From Streptomyces sp. P9-A2 (GTDB lineage: Bacteria > Actinomycetota > Actinomycetes > Streptomycetales > Streptomycetaceae), in NCBI RefSeq assembly GCF_036634175.1, contig NZ_JAZIFX010000001.1, forward strand, positions 1,984,001-2,048,000: a stretch of DNA of 64,000 nt. The letters are read 5' to 3'. The position numbers and the translations under genes are program-made. The notes under the pieces were generated by a model, which saw only the letters and a list, made by a program, of their open reading frames with translations, did no database searches and was not told where the DNA came from. Positions 36,363-44,791 of this stretch are shown one piece after another (within the stretch, counting starts at the first letter, position 1; each line of letters begins with the position of its first letter).

Positions 36363-36986
36363 ATGACCGCGCCCGTCGTCCACTCGCTGCGCGAGCAGAT
36401 CCGCGAGCACATCCTGGAAGGGATCATCAGCGGGCGCTGGCAGCCGGGCGAGCGGATCGTGGAGCGGCGGATCGCGACGGAGCTGGAGGTCAGCCAGACA
36501 CCGGTGCGGGAGGCGCTGCGCGAGCTGGAGTCGCTGCGGCTGATCGAGTCGGCGCCCAACAAGGGCGTGCGGGTGCGGAACCTCTCGGCCACCGACCTGG
36601 AGGAGAGCTACCCGGTGCGGGCGGGTCTCGAGGCGATCGCCGCGGAACTGGCGGCGGACCGGCTGTCGGAGGACTGCTCGGCGCTGGAGCCGCACGTCGC
36701 CGCGCTGTACGAGGCCGACCGTGTCGCCGACGGCACGGGCCAGGTGCGGCACACGGTCGCCTTCCACCGCGAACTGGTCCGTGCGGCCGGCAACTCGGTG
36801 CTGCTGCACACCTGGGAGGGCCTGGGCATCGAGGTCTTCACCGCCCTGTCCATCCGCTGGCTGGGCACGGTCCAGCAGTCCTACGCGGAGGAGCACCAGG
36901 ACCTGGTGGCTGCGTTCCGTCGCCGTGATCCGCGGATCGCGGAGATCGTGAAGGCCCATGTACTGGGGTGCGCGCCCCGGGCGTGA
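36363..36986 (+). CDS. GntR-family regulator, FadR/FCD subfamily
   Basis: 207 residues: N-terminal winged helix (about 8-75, with ERIVERRIATELEVSQTPVREALRELE) and C-terminal all-helical FCD ligand-binding domain (about 85-200, with His in HTVAFHRELV that often helps bind a metal). FCD regulators respond to small organic acids. Being directly upstream of aceE and downstream of the E2 gene, it is a good candidate for control of pyruvate dehydrogenase, as PdhR is in enterobacteria; this is inference. ATG 36363 is preceded by AAGGAG. Confidence 0.92.
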   Translation: MTAPVVHSLREQIREHILEGIISGRWQPGERIVERRIATELEVSQTPVREALRELESLRLIESAPNKGVRVRNLSATDLEESYPVRAGLEAIAAELAADRLSEDCSALEPHVAALYEADRVADGTGQVRHTVAFHRELVRAAGNSVLLHTWEGLGIEVFTALSIRWLGTVQQSYAEEHQDLVAAFRRRDPRIAEIVKAHVLGCAPRA

Positions 36987-37067
36987 GCCCGGCGCGGGCC
37001 TCGGGCGGCAGGCGCTCGAGCCCGTACGGGAACACCCGGACGTGCGCCGGGGCGCCCGCCGGAACCC

Positions 37068-37079
37068 GTGTCGCGACAC
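37068..37079. promoter_or_regulatory. Perfect 12-base palindrome between gntR and aceE
   Basis: GTGTCGCGACAC is self-complementary, 82 bases after the GntR stop and 256 bases before aceE. It could be an additional operator; no further evidence. Confidence 0.3.
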
Positions 37080-37163
37080 CTGCGGAGACCCGCGCTCACC
37101 TGCGAAAACATCCCCTTTTTCACGTCACTCGGTGCCACCTCCCCGGGCACCGCGTGCCGACTT

Positions 37164-37226
37164 TCTTGAAATCAAGAGATTTTCACCTGAACTCTTTGAT
37201 CGATCATCGATCAGCAGGTTATTGTC
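37164..37226 (+). promoter_or_regulatory. aceE promoter region with two palindromes
   Basis: This unusually A/T-rich patch has two dyads: TCTTGA-AA-TCAAGA (37164-37177) and TGATCGAT-C-ATCGATCA (37197-37213, 8-base arms). TTGATC (37196-37201) and TATTGT (37220-37225) are 18 bases apart and make a plausible promoter whose -35 box is covered by the second dyad. This is the geometry of a repressor operator. The adjacent GntR protein is the obvious candidate binder, unproven. Confidence 0.55.
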
Positions 37227-37334
37227 ACCGACGGGGTCTCCATCAGAGACCTCAGCCCTGTCCTGCCAAAGACCAAGGGCAACCCCGAACCCTTACCGAT
37301 GAGGGAACCCCCTTCGACTGAGGAAGGCGGCGAC

Positions 37335-40037
37335 ATGACCGACCCCAAGGCCATCCAGCCGAGTGAGCTGGACCAGCTCCCGGACCGCGACCCCGAGGAG
37401 ACCGCCGAATGGCGGGCCTCGCTCGACGCCGTCGCCAAGGCAGCCGGCCCGCACCGGGCCGCGTACCTGATGCGCCGTACGCTGGAGCGCGCCGAGGGCG
37501 CCGGCATCGCACTGCCGCGGCTCCTCGAGACCGACTACGTCAACACCATCCCCACCGCCGCCGAGCCCGCCGTGGACGGCGACGAGGCGATGGAGTCCCG
37601 TATCACCGCGTGGAACCGCTGGAACGCGGCGGCGATGGTGAGCCGCGGCAGCAAGTACGGCGTCGGTGGCCACATCGCCACCTTCGCCTCCGCGGCCTGG
37701 CTCTACGAGACCGGCTTCAACCACTTCTTCCGCGGCAAGGAGGGGGACGGCTCCGGCGACCAGCTCTACATCCAGGGCCACGCCTCCCCCGGCATCTACG
37801 CCCGTGCCTTCCTCGACGGCCGGCTGACCGAGGCGCACCTCGACAACTTCCGCCGCGAGGCCGGCGGCGACGGACTGCCGTCCTACCCGCACCCGCGGCG
37901 CCTGCCCTGGCTGTGGGAGTTCCCCACGGTGTCGATGGGCCTGGGCCCGATCTCCGCGATCTACCAGGCGCGGTTCAACCGCTATCTGACCAGCCGCGGC
38001 ATCAAGGACCTGTCGAACTCCCACGTGTGGGCGTTCCTCGGCGACGGCGAGATGGACGAGCCGGAGTCCACCACCGCGCTCACCCTCGCCTCCCGCGAGG
38101 GCCTGGACAACCTGACCTTCGTCATCAACTGCAACCTGCAGCGGCTCGACGGTCCGGTCCGCGCCAACTTCAAGATCGTGCAGGAGCTGGAGGCCCAGTT
38201 CCGCGGCGCCGGCTGGAACGTGATCAAGAGCCTGTGGGGCACCGCCTGGGACGAGCTGTTCCAGCTGGACACCACGGGCGCGCTGGTCCGCCGCCTGCGC
38301 GAGGTACCCGACGCGCAGGTCCAGACGTACCAGACCCGCGACGCCGCCTACATCCGCGAGGACTTCTTCGGCAAGGACCCGGCGCTCGCCGAGATGGCGA
38401 AGCTGCTGAGCGACGACAAGATCATCGAGTGCTTCCAGCTCTCGCGCGGCGGCCACGAGGCCCGCAAGGTCTACGCCGCCTACCGCGCCGCGCTCTCCCA
38501 CACGGGCGCGCCGACCGTGATCCTGGCCCAGACGGTCAAGGGCCACACGCTCGGCGACGGCTTCGCGTCGAAGAACGCCAACCACCAGATGAAGAAGCTG
38601 TCGGCGGACGAGTTCAAGGCGATGCGTGACCGCCTCGAACTGCCGATCAGGGACAGCGACTTCGTCGACGGCGAGGTCCCCTACGGCCACCCGGGCGCCG
38701 ACTCCCCCGAGGTCCGTTACCTCCAGGAGCGGCGCGCGGCCCTCGGCGGTCCGGCCCCGGCCCGCCGCGTCCACCCGGTCGCGCCGCTGCCGGCCCCGGC
38801 CGAGAAGGCGTTCACCGCCTTCGACAAGGGCTCCGGCTCGCAGAACGTGGCCACCACCATGGCGTTCGTCCGCCTGGTCAAGGACCTGGTCCGCGACAAG
38901 GAGACCGGCAAACGCTGGGTGCCGATCGTCCCCGACGAGGCGCGCACCTTCGGCATGGAGTCGCTCTTCCCCTCACTGGGCATCTACTCGCCCAAGGGCC
39001 AGACGTACGAGCCGGTCGACCGCGACCAGCTGATGTACTACAAGGAGGCCAAGAACGGCCAGATCCTCAACGAGGGGATCACCGAGGCCGGTTCCATGGC
39101 CAGTTTCATCGCCGCCTCCACGTCGTACTCGACGCACGGCGAGCCGGTGATCCCGTTCTACATCTACTACTCGATGTTCGGCTGGCAGCGCACGGCCGAC
39201 CAGATGTGGCAGCTCGGCGACCAGCTCGGCCGCGGCTTCCTCGTCGGCGCCACCGCCGGCCGTACCACCCTCACCGGTGAGGGCCTCCAGCACGCCGACG
39301 GCCACTCCCCCGTCATCGCGGCGACCAACCCGGCCGCGCTGACGTACGACCCGGCGTTCGCGTACGAGATCGCCGTCATCGTCAAGGACGGTCTGCGCCG
39401 GATGTACGGCGAGGCGGCCCCGGGCGAGGACCAGAACGTCTTCTACTACCTGACGGTCTACAACGAGCCGGTCCGGCAGCCGGCCAAACCGTCGGCCGCC
39501 GGGATCGACGAGGGCATCCTCAAGGGCCTGTACCGCTTCAACACGGCGGAGTCGGCCGGACTGGCCCCCGCGGCCAACGCCGCGCGGATCCAGCTGCTCG
39601 GCTCCGGTACGGCGATCCACTGGGCGCTGAAGGCGCAGCGGCTGCTCGCCGAGGAGTGGGGCGTGGCGGCCGACGTGTGGTCGGCGACGTCGTGGACCGA
39701 ACTGCGCCGGGACGCGCTGGACGCCGACGCGGCGCTGCTGCGCGGCGAGGAGCGGGTGCCGTACGTCCGGCAGGCACTCCAGGGTGCCGAGGGTCCGGTG
39801 CTGGCGGTGTCCGACTACATGCGCCAGGTCCCCGACCAGATCGCGCAGTGGGTCGAGCAGGACTACTCCTCGCTGGGCGCCGACGGTTTCGGCCTGTCGG
39901 AGACCCGTGAGGCGGCCCGCCGGCACTTCGGTGTCGACGCCGAGTCCATCGTCGTCGCGGCGCTGGCGCAGCTCGCCCGGCGCGGCGAGGTGCAGGCCAC
40001 GGCCGTGAAGGAAGCGCGCGAGAAGTACGGCCTGTAA
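37335..40037 (+). CDS. aceE: Pyruvate dehydrogenase E1 component, homodimeric type
   Basis: 900 residues, the single-chain E1 used by gamma-proteobacteria and actinobacteria. The thiamine diphosphate motif starts GDGEMDEPE at residue 236 and ends with INCNLQ. Other E1 segments are GHIATFASAAWLYE and FYIYYSMFGWQRTADQMW. It decarboxylates pyruvate and acetylates the lipoyl groups of E2. The ATG at 37335 has AGGAAGG upstream. It is transcribed alone from a regulated promoter and is closed by a perfect terminator at 40083-40118. Orthologous to S. coelicolor aceE1 (SCO2183) by position and sequence. Confidence 0.97.
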   Translation: MTDPKAIQPSELDQLPDRDPEETAEWRASLDAVAKAAGPHRAAYLMRRTLERAEGAGIALPRLLETDYVNTIPTAAEPAVDGDEAMESRITAWNRWNAAAMVSRGSKYGVGGHIATFASAAWLYETGFNHFFRGKEGDGSGDQLYIQGHASPGIYARAFLDGRLTEAHLDNFRREAGGDGLPSYPHPRRLPWLWEFPTVSMGLGPISAIYQARFNRYLTSRGIKDLSNSHVWAFLGDGEMDEPESTTALTLASREGLDNLTFVINCNLQRLDGPVRANFKIVQELEAQFRGAGWNVIKSLWGTAWDELFQLDTTGALVRRLREVPDAQVQTYQTRDAAYIREDFFGKDPALAEMAKLLSDDKIIECFQLSRGGHEARKVYAAYRAALSHTGAPTVILAQTVKGHTLGDGFASKNANHQMKKLSADEFKAMRDRLELPIRDSDFVDGEVPYGHPGADSPEVRYLQERRAALGGPAPARRVHPVAPLPAPAEKAFTAFDKGSGSQNVATTMAFVRLVKDLVRDKETGKRWVPIVPDEARTFGMESLFPSLGIYSPKGQTYEPVDRDQLMYYKEAKNGQILNEGITEAGSMASFIAASTSYSTHGEPVIPFYIYYSMFGWQRTADQMWQLGDQLGRGFLVGATAGRTTLTGEGLQHADGHSPVIAATNPAALTYDPAFAYEIAVIVKDGLRRMYGEAAPGEDQNVFYYLTVYNEPVRQPAKPSAAGIDEGILKGLYRFNTAESAGLAPAANAARIQLLGSGTAIHWALKAQRLLAEEWGVAADVWSATSWTELRRDALDADAALLRGEERVPYVRQALQGAEGPVLAVSDYMRQVPDQIAQWVEQDYSSLGADGFGLSETREAARRHFGVDAESIVVAALAQLARRGEVQATAVKEAREKYGL

Positions 40038-40082
40038 CGAAGCAGGGCCCGTGACAGGGCACCCGGTCCCGCGGACCGTGAA

Positions 40083-40118
40083 GGCAGGAGGCCCCCGCTG
40101 CGGCGGGGGCCTCCTGCC
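40083..40118. terminator. Perfect 16-bp hairpin terminator after aceE
   Basis: 40083-40098 pairs without mismatch with 40103-40118 around a TGCG tetraloop, 45 bases after the stop codon and directly before the WYL regulator gene. Confidence 0.85.
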
Positions 40119-40123
40119 GCATC

Positions 40124-41545
40124 ATGGGCCGCATGCGTGCTGCCCGGCTGATCAAGATGGTGCTGTTGCTCCAGTCCCGGCCCTCCATGACCGCCGCCGA
40201 ACTGGCGCGCGAGCTGGAGGTGTCGGAGCGGACCGTCACCCGGGACGCGCAGGCGCTGTCCGAGGCCGGGGTTCCGGTGTACGCGGAGCGGGGGCGGGCC
40301 GGCGGGTACCGGCTGGTCGGCGGATACCGGACCAGGCTGACGGGACTGGCCCGCGGCGAGGCGGAGGCGCTGTTCCTGTCCGGGGTGCCGGGCGCGTTGC
40401 GCGAGATGGGGCTCGAGGACACGGCCTCCGCGGCCCGGCTGAAGGTGTCGGCAGCGCTGCTGCCCTCCCTGCGGGACGCGCCGAGGACGGCGGCGCAGCG
40501 GTTCCATCTGGACGCCCCGGGCTGGTTCCGCGAGGTGCCGGCGCCCGAGCTGCTGCCGGCCGTGGCGGACGCGGTGTGGGACGACCGCCGGGTCGTCGCG
40601 CGCTACCGGCGCGGGGACACCGAGGTGGAGCGGGAGCTGGAACCGTACGGGCTCGTACTCAAGGCGGGCGTCTGGTACCTGTGCGCGCGGGTGCCGGGGC
40701 GGAAGGCGTCGGAGCGGGGGCCGTCGGGCCCGGGGGCCCACCGGGTGTACAGGGTGTACCGGATCGACCGGTTCACGGCGGTGGAGGCGGTGGCCGGGGC
40801 GGATGCGGGTCCAGGCCCGGGTCCGGGTCCGGGCCCGGGCCTAGGTGCGGGTCCGGGCCCGGGTGCGGGTCCGGGCCCGGGCCCAGGTGCGGGTCCGGGC
40901 CCGGGCCCAGGTGCGGGTCCGGGTCCGGGCCCAGGTGCGGGTCCGGGTCCGGGCCCGGGTCCGGGCCCGGGTCCAGAGCCGGGTCCGGGTCCAGAGCCGG
41001 GTCCAGAGCCGGGTCCGGGTCCAGAGCCGGGTCCAGAGCCGGGTCCGGGTCCAGAGCCGGGTCCAGGTGCGGGTCCAGGACCGGGTCCGGGTCCAGGTGC
41101 GGGTCCAGGTCTGGACCCAGGTGCGAGTGCGGGTCCGGGCCCGGGTGCAAGTACGGGTCCGGGTCCAGGGCCGGGTGCGGGTGCGGCACGTTTCGAGCGC
41201 GACCCGGAGTTCGACCTGCCCGCGTTCTGGGCGGAGCGGGCGGAGCAGTTCGCGCGCTCGATCCTGCGGGCGGAGGTGGTGGTACGGCTGTCGCCCGAGG
41301 GAATGCGCGCGCTGCCGCACGCCGTGGACGCGGTGGCCGCGCGGGAGGCACTGGCCGGGGCGGCCGGGACCGGGGCGGACGACGACGGCTGGGTGACGGT
41401 GACCCTGCCGGTGGAGTCCGAGGAGGTCGCCCGTACCCAGCTGACGGCGCTGGGCCCCGAGGCGGAGGTACTCGCGCCCGCCTCGCTGCGGGAGTGGTTC
41501 GCCGCCCAGGCCGTACGGCTGGCCCTGCTGTACGGGAGGAATTGA
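40124..41545 (+). CDS. WYL-domain transcriptional regulator with a Gly-Pro repeat insertion
   Basis: 473 residues. A DeoR/HTH_11-type winged helix (about 1-60, MTAAELARELEVSERTV) is followed by a WYL domain (about 155-225, with LEPYGLVLKAGVWYLCAR). A C-terminal WCX-like part (about 358-473) starts at FDLPAFWAERAEQFARS. Between them, residues about 228-354 are almost pure Gly-Pro with Ala or Glu, encoded by a hexanucleotide-type tandem repeat (40805-41187). Typical members lack this insertion and are about 320-340 residues. The reading frame is open throughout, so the repeat is translated if the gene is expressed. An alternative start is ATG 40133. Confidence 0.85.
   Translation: MGRMRAARLIKMVLLLQSRPSMTAAELARELEVSERTVTRDAQALSEAGVPVYAERGRAGGYRLVGGYRTRLTGLARGEAEALFLSGVPGALREMGLEDTASAARLKVSAALLPSLRDAPRTAAQRFHLDAPGWFREVPAPELLPAVADAVWDDRRVVARYRRGDTEVERELEPYGLVLKAGVWYLCARVPGRKASERGPSGPGAHRVYRVYRIDRFTAVEAVAGADAGPGPGPGPGPGLGAGPGPGAGPGPGPGAGPGPGPGAGPGPGPGAGPGPGPGPGPGPEPGPGPEPGPEPGPGPEPGPEPGPGPEPGPGAGPGPGPGPGAGPGLDPGASAGPGPGASTGPGPGPGAGAARFERDPEFDLPAFWAERAEQFARSILRAEVVVRLSPEGMRALPHAVDAVAAREALAGAAGTGADDDGWVTVTLPVESEEVARTQLTALGPEAEVLAPASLREWFAAQAVRLALLYGRN
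40805..41187 (+). repeat. Hexamer-type tandem repeat encoding (Gly-Pro)n
   Basis: About 380 bases of GGGTCC/GGGCCC/GGTGCG/GAGCCG units in frame inside the WYL regulator gene. Longer repeating blocks such as GGTCCGGGTCCAGAGCCG (around 40978-41060) show recent expansion by slippage or unequal exchange. The repeat is open in several frames on both strands, which explains the long shadow frames here. Confidence 0.9.
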
Positions 41546-41598
41546 TCCGCGTATTCCGGGGTGCGTCCCGGGGTTCCAGGGCCGATGCTTGACGCGTG

Positions 41599-42117
41599 AT
41601 GGACGAGACGGAGTTCTGGGAGCTGGTCGACACCGCCCGCGGGGACGCCGAGGGCGACCCGGAGGAGCAGGCCGACCTGCTCGTGGAGCGGCTCGCGCAG
41701 CTGGATCCGGAAGCCGTCCTCGACTTCGCCCGGCACTTCGAGGCCCGCTACCACCGCGCCTACCGCTGGGATCTCTGGGGCGCCGCCTGGGTCCTCCTCG
41801 ACGGGGCGAGCGACGACGCCTTCGACTTCTTCAGGTGCTGGTTGATCGGCCAGGGCCGCGAGGTCTACGAGGGCGCGTTGCACGACCCGGACGCGCTGGC
41901 CGATCTGCTGGACGACTTCGACGAGGAGATCGACGGCGACGGCGAGGAGCTCGGTTACGCGGCGGACGAGGCGTACGAGCAGCTCACCGGCACCGTGGCC
42001 CCCGACCTGGACCTTCCCGCGGGCCCGGCCGAGCCCGCGGGCACGCCCGCCGACTTCGAGAACGACTCCTTGCTGGCCGAGCGCTATCCCCGGCTCTGGG
42101 ACCGGTTCCGTCCCTGA
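41599..42117 (+). CDS. DUF4240 protein
   Basis: 172-residue acidic cytoplasmic protein starting MDETEFWELVDTARG, the family opening, with DFARHFEARYHRAYRWDLWGAAW and FDFFRCWLIGQGREVYEGAL in the middle. DUF4240 proteins are widespread in Streptomyces and have no known biochemical role. GTG at 41596 is the codon before the chosen ATG and cannot be excluded. It is convergent with the amidase gene, with only 15 bases between the stops. Confidence 0.88.
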   Translation: MDETEFWELVDTARGDAEGDPEEQADLLVERLAQLDPEAVLDFARHFEARYHRAYRWDLWGAAWVLLDGASDDAFDFFRCWLIGQGREVYEGALHDPDALADLLDDFDEEIDGDGEELGYAADEAYEQLTGTVAPDLDLPAGPAEPAGTPADFENDSLLAERYPRLWDRFRP

Positions 42118-42132
42118 GCCCCGGGGGCCTGC

Positions 42133-43065
42133 TCACCTCGGGGTCCCCGCGATCCGGCTGTTCTCCCCCTGCGCCTTTTCCTGTGCTTTTTCCTGTGCCT
42201 TCTGCTGCTGCTCCTGCAGGCTTCCGGGGTCCGGCCGGCGACCCTGCAGTTCTGCCGCCATCTCCCTGATCCTCGGCAGGCGTGCTTGCAGGGCGGCGCC
42301 CGGACAGCTGGTCATGAAGCCGTCGCTGTGGCCCGCGAGGGCGGGCAGCATCGCGGTGGTGCCGGCCGCGTACCGGCTGCCGCCGTTGCTGGAGACCAGC
42401 CGGACGTCGGATCGCGGGTCGGTGCCGGACAGACCGAGCTTCCAGGCGGCCAGCTCGGCGATCGCGCGCTCCATCGCGGGTGGCACGGCCACCCCGGCGC
42501 TGAAGGTGCCGAGCGCGGCGATGCCCGTGCTGCGGTGGTTGAAGCCCTGGGTGTGGGCGCCGGTGACGGGACGGCCGGTGCCGCCCGCGCGGCCTTCGTA
42601 GATGGTGCCGCAGCGGTCGACGACGAAGTTGTAACCGATGTCGTCCCAGTCCCGGGCAGTGGTCTGGCCCTCGTAGAGGCTGCGAATCTGGGTGGGGGCC
42701 CCGGCGCAGTCGTAGTCGTTGGGCGAGTCGGTGTGATGGACGAAGACGGCGACGACCTTGTCGTCGTAGCGCGGGGGCGGTTGTTCGCGGCCGGCGTCGC
42801 CCACCCAGGCCGCTCTCGACACGATGGGCGGCCTGGACGCCGTGTGGGCGGCCGTCTCACGGACGGGGGCCGGGGCGGCGGCCGAGGGCTCCGCGGCCCG
42901 TTCGACTCCGTACGCGCACAGCACCAGGGCGGCCGCCGCGGCGACGCCGGGCAGGCAGCCGAACAGCACTTTGACGGTCCTGGGCAGGCTCGTACGGCCG
43001 GTTCCGCGGGATATCCGGGAAGCATGGCGCGGCCGCGCTCCCCTTGGTCTTCTGAGGACACGCAT
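42133..43065 (-). CDS. Peptidoglycan-recognition-type N-acetylmuramoyl-L-alanine amidase
   Basis: 310 residues. A basic N-terminus and one hydrophobic segment (about 32-54) act as a signal or anchor. The amidase_2/PGRP domain spans about 78-270: zinc ligands are in VFVHHTDSPNDY, GHSDGF and TSCPG, and IGYNFVVDRCGTIYEGRAGG is the family signature. It should cleave or bind the amide bond between MurNAc and the stem peptide. The C-terminal tail has repeated KAQE units (about 288-302) encoded by short repeats. The ATG at 43065 was chosen because the region upstream overlaps the promoter zone of the divergent protease. Confidence 0.9.
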   Translation of the reverse strand: MRVLRRPRGARPRHASRISRGTGRTSLPRTVKVLFGCLPGVAAAAALVLCAYGVERAAEPSAAAPAPVRETAAHTASRPPIVSRAAWVGDAGREQPPPRYDDKVVAVFVHHTDSPNDYDCAGAPTQIRSLYEGQTTARDWDDIGYNFVVDRCGTIYEGRAGGTGRPVTGAHTQGFNHRSTGIAALGTFSAGVAVPPAMERAIAELAAWKLGLSGTDPRSDVRLVSSNGGSRYAAGTTAMLPALAGHSDGFMTSCPGAALQARLPRIREMAAELQGRRPDPGSLQEQQQKAQEKAQEKAQGENSRIAGTPR

Positions 43066-43277
43066 GTCTTCACTGTGGGGCGGACAGAGCGGGCCCGCGA
43101 CGTGGCCGTGCCAACCGGTGGAACCATCGTCCGGGTCCACGGCGGAACCATCGTCCGGGTCCTCGGCGTTCTTCCGGGTACACGCGCGTGCGACCGCTTT
43201 CCGGTGGTCACCCGCGCGTGGCTGATCACCGGGCCCCTCCCCCACGTATGAGAGGGCCCGAGAGAAAGGCGGCGTGC

Positions 43278-44462
43278 GTGGACCTGCTCGACATCCTGCT
43301 GTTGCTGGTCGTCCTGGCCTACGCGGCGTCCGGCTACCGGCGCGGTCTGCTGGCCGGCTGCGTGTCGCTGGCCGGTTTCGTGGGCGGTGCCCTCGTCGGC
43401 GTGTGGATTCTGCCCTGGGTGATGGACCTGGTGACCCCGGGGACCACCGGGGCCACCGTGACGGCCCTGGTCACGGTGTTGCTGCCGGCGGCCGTGGGCC
43501 ATGAGCTGGCGGGCCGGCTGGCGCTGCGGCTGCGTCGGGAGCTGGACCGGGGGCCGCTGCGGGTGGCGGACGGCGTCGGCGGGGCGGTGGCCAACTCGGT
43601 GGCCGTGCTGATCGTGGCCTGGGTGATCGCGTCCGTCCTCGGTGCCTCCTCGTCCCCGCTGATCACCTCCGCGATCCGGGACTCGCGGCTGCTCGGCACG
43701 GTCCACGAGGTGATGCCGGACAGCACCCCCGCGTGGTTCTCGCGGGCCACCTCAGCGCTGACCGAGGCGGGTTTCCCGCAGGTCTTCAACCCGTTCGAGA
43801 ACGAGTCGACGGCCGAGGTCGCCGAGCCCTCCGGCGACAGCGTCACCGCCGCCGCCACCCGGGCCGCCCAACGGAGCACGGTGAAGGTCGAGGGCGTCGC
43901 GGGTCTCCAGGGCCGCGAGGGCAGCGGCTTCGTGTACGCGACGGAGCACGTGATGACCAACGCCCATGTGGTGGCCGGCATCGACGAGCCGACCGTGCGG
44001 GTCGGCGGCGTCGGGCGGGCGTACGAGGCCCGGGTGGTGCTGTTCGACCCGCAGAAGGACGTGGCCGTGCTGTACGTGCCCGAACTGCGGGCGCCCGTCC
44101 TCCGGTTCGTCGACGACGCCGACCGCGGCGATTCGGCGGTCGTCGCGGGCTACCCGCAGGACGGCGATCTGAATCTCCAGGCGGCGACGGTCGCGAACCG
44201 GGTGCAGGCGAGAGGACGGAACATCTACGGCGACCAGGGCGTCACGCGCGAGATCTACTCCATCCGCTCCACCGTGCGCCCCGGCAATTCCGGCGGGCCG
44301 CTGCTGAGCACCGACGGCCGGGTGTTCGGCGTGGTGTTCGCCCGGTCCACCTCGGACGTGGAGACCGGCTACGTCCTGACCGCGGCCGAGGTCGCCGGCG
44401 AGGCGGAGCGCGCGGCGAACGCGACGGCACCGGTGGACACGGGAGAACCGGTGACGTCGTAG
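43278..44462 (+). CDS. MarP-type membrane serine protease
   Basis: 394 residues. The N-terminal CvpA-like part has four membrane helices (about 1-120); the C-terminal chymotrypsin-like protease domain (about 185-370) lies outside. The catalytic triad is complete: His230 in TNAHVV, Asp261 in DPQKDVAVLYV and Ser338 in PGNSGGP. MarP of mycobacteria activates a peptidoglycan hydrolase and is needed for acid resistance; the same role here is inferred, and the neighbouring PGRP-type amidase is an attractive substrate. The GTG at 43278 follows AAAGG. Confidence 0.93.
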   Translation: MDLLDILLLLVVLAYAASGYRRGLLAGCVSLAGFVGGALVGVWILPWVMDLVTPGTTGATVTALVTVLLPAAVGHELAGRLALRLRRELDRGPLRVADGVGGAVANSVAVLIVAWVIASVLGASSSPLITSAIRDSRLLGTVHEVMPDSTPAWFSRATSALTEAGFPQVFNPFENESTAEVAEPSGDSVTAAATRAAQRSTVKVEGVAGLQGREGSGFVYATEHVMTNAHVVAGIDEPTVRVGGVGRAYEARVVLFDPQKDVAVLYVPELRAPVLRFVDDADRGDSAVVAGYPQDGDLNLQAATVANRVQARGRNIYGDQGVTREIYSIRSTVRPGNSGGPLLSTDGRVFGVVFARSTSDVETGYVLTAAEVAGEAERAANATAPVDTGEPVTS

Positions 44463-44641
44463 GCGGCGGGGTGGGCCGGTGGCATGCAAGGTGCGACCAG
44501 GTGTCGCGGTCCAGCAGGGCCGGTTCCCGCTCGTCGGAGTGGTGTGCGGCGCGGATCGACAGGCCGGGAGTGGGGGCACTTTACGGTCGGGTCCGTCGTG
44601 TTCCCGCCGTGATGCCCGGGCGGCGGGGCAGGATGGGAATC

Positions 44642-44772
44642 GTGACTCCGCTCCCCTCTCGAAAGAAGGGGGCTTCCCACCCGAGGGTCGCGGTCCAGCC
44701 CGAACCGATCCCTTGCGGGACACCAGAAACGTACGCCAGGGATTCGATTCCCCCACCGGCTGAAGTCGGTGG
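44642..44772 (+). ncRNA. Candidate structured RNA element, copy A
   Basis: Shares with 63283-63364 the conserved blocks GTGACTCC (44642-44649), GGGCTTCC, GCGGTCCA, CGAACCGA and a CCC-TTGC-GGG hairpin ending in CAC (44723). Between the blocks the stem sequences differ but still pair. It is followed by hairpin GGGATTCGATTCCC (44739-44752) and hairpin CCACCG-loop-CGGTGG (44753-44772) with GAAGT in the loop; both have counterparts in copy B, but on the 5' side there. It lies in the leader of the epimerase gene, ending 20 bases before its ATG. It may be an IS200/IS605-like or HEARO-like remnant, or a cis-regulatory RNA. Confidence 0.45.
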
Positions 44773-44791
44773 TTCCCTCGAAAGAGGTCCG

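Noticed and set aside
40603..41883. Long frames on both strands across the Gly-Pro repeat
   Set aside because: They result from the simple repeat being open in several frames; only the WYL frame has domains on both sides.
44739..44760. tRNA 3' half suggested by GGGATTCGATTCCC (T-arm-like)
   Set aside because: No anticodon arm, D arm or acceptor stem upstream; the same GATTCGAT loop occurs in structured element copy B, so it belongs to that element.
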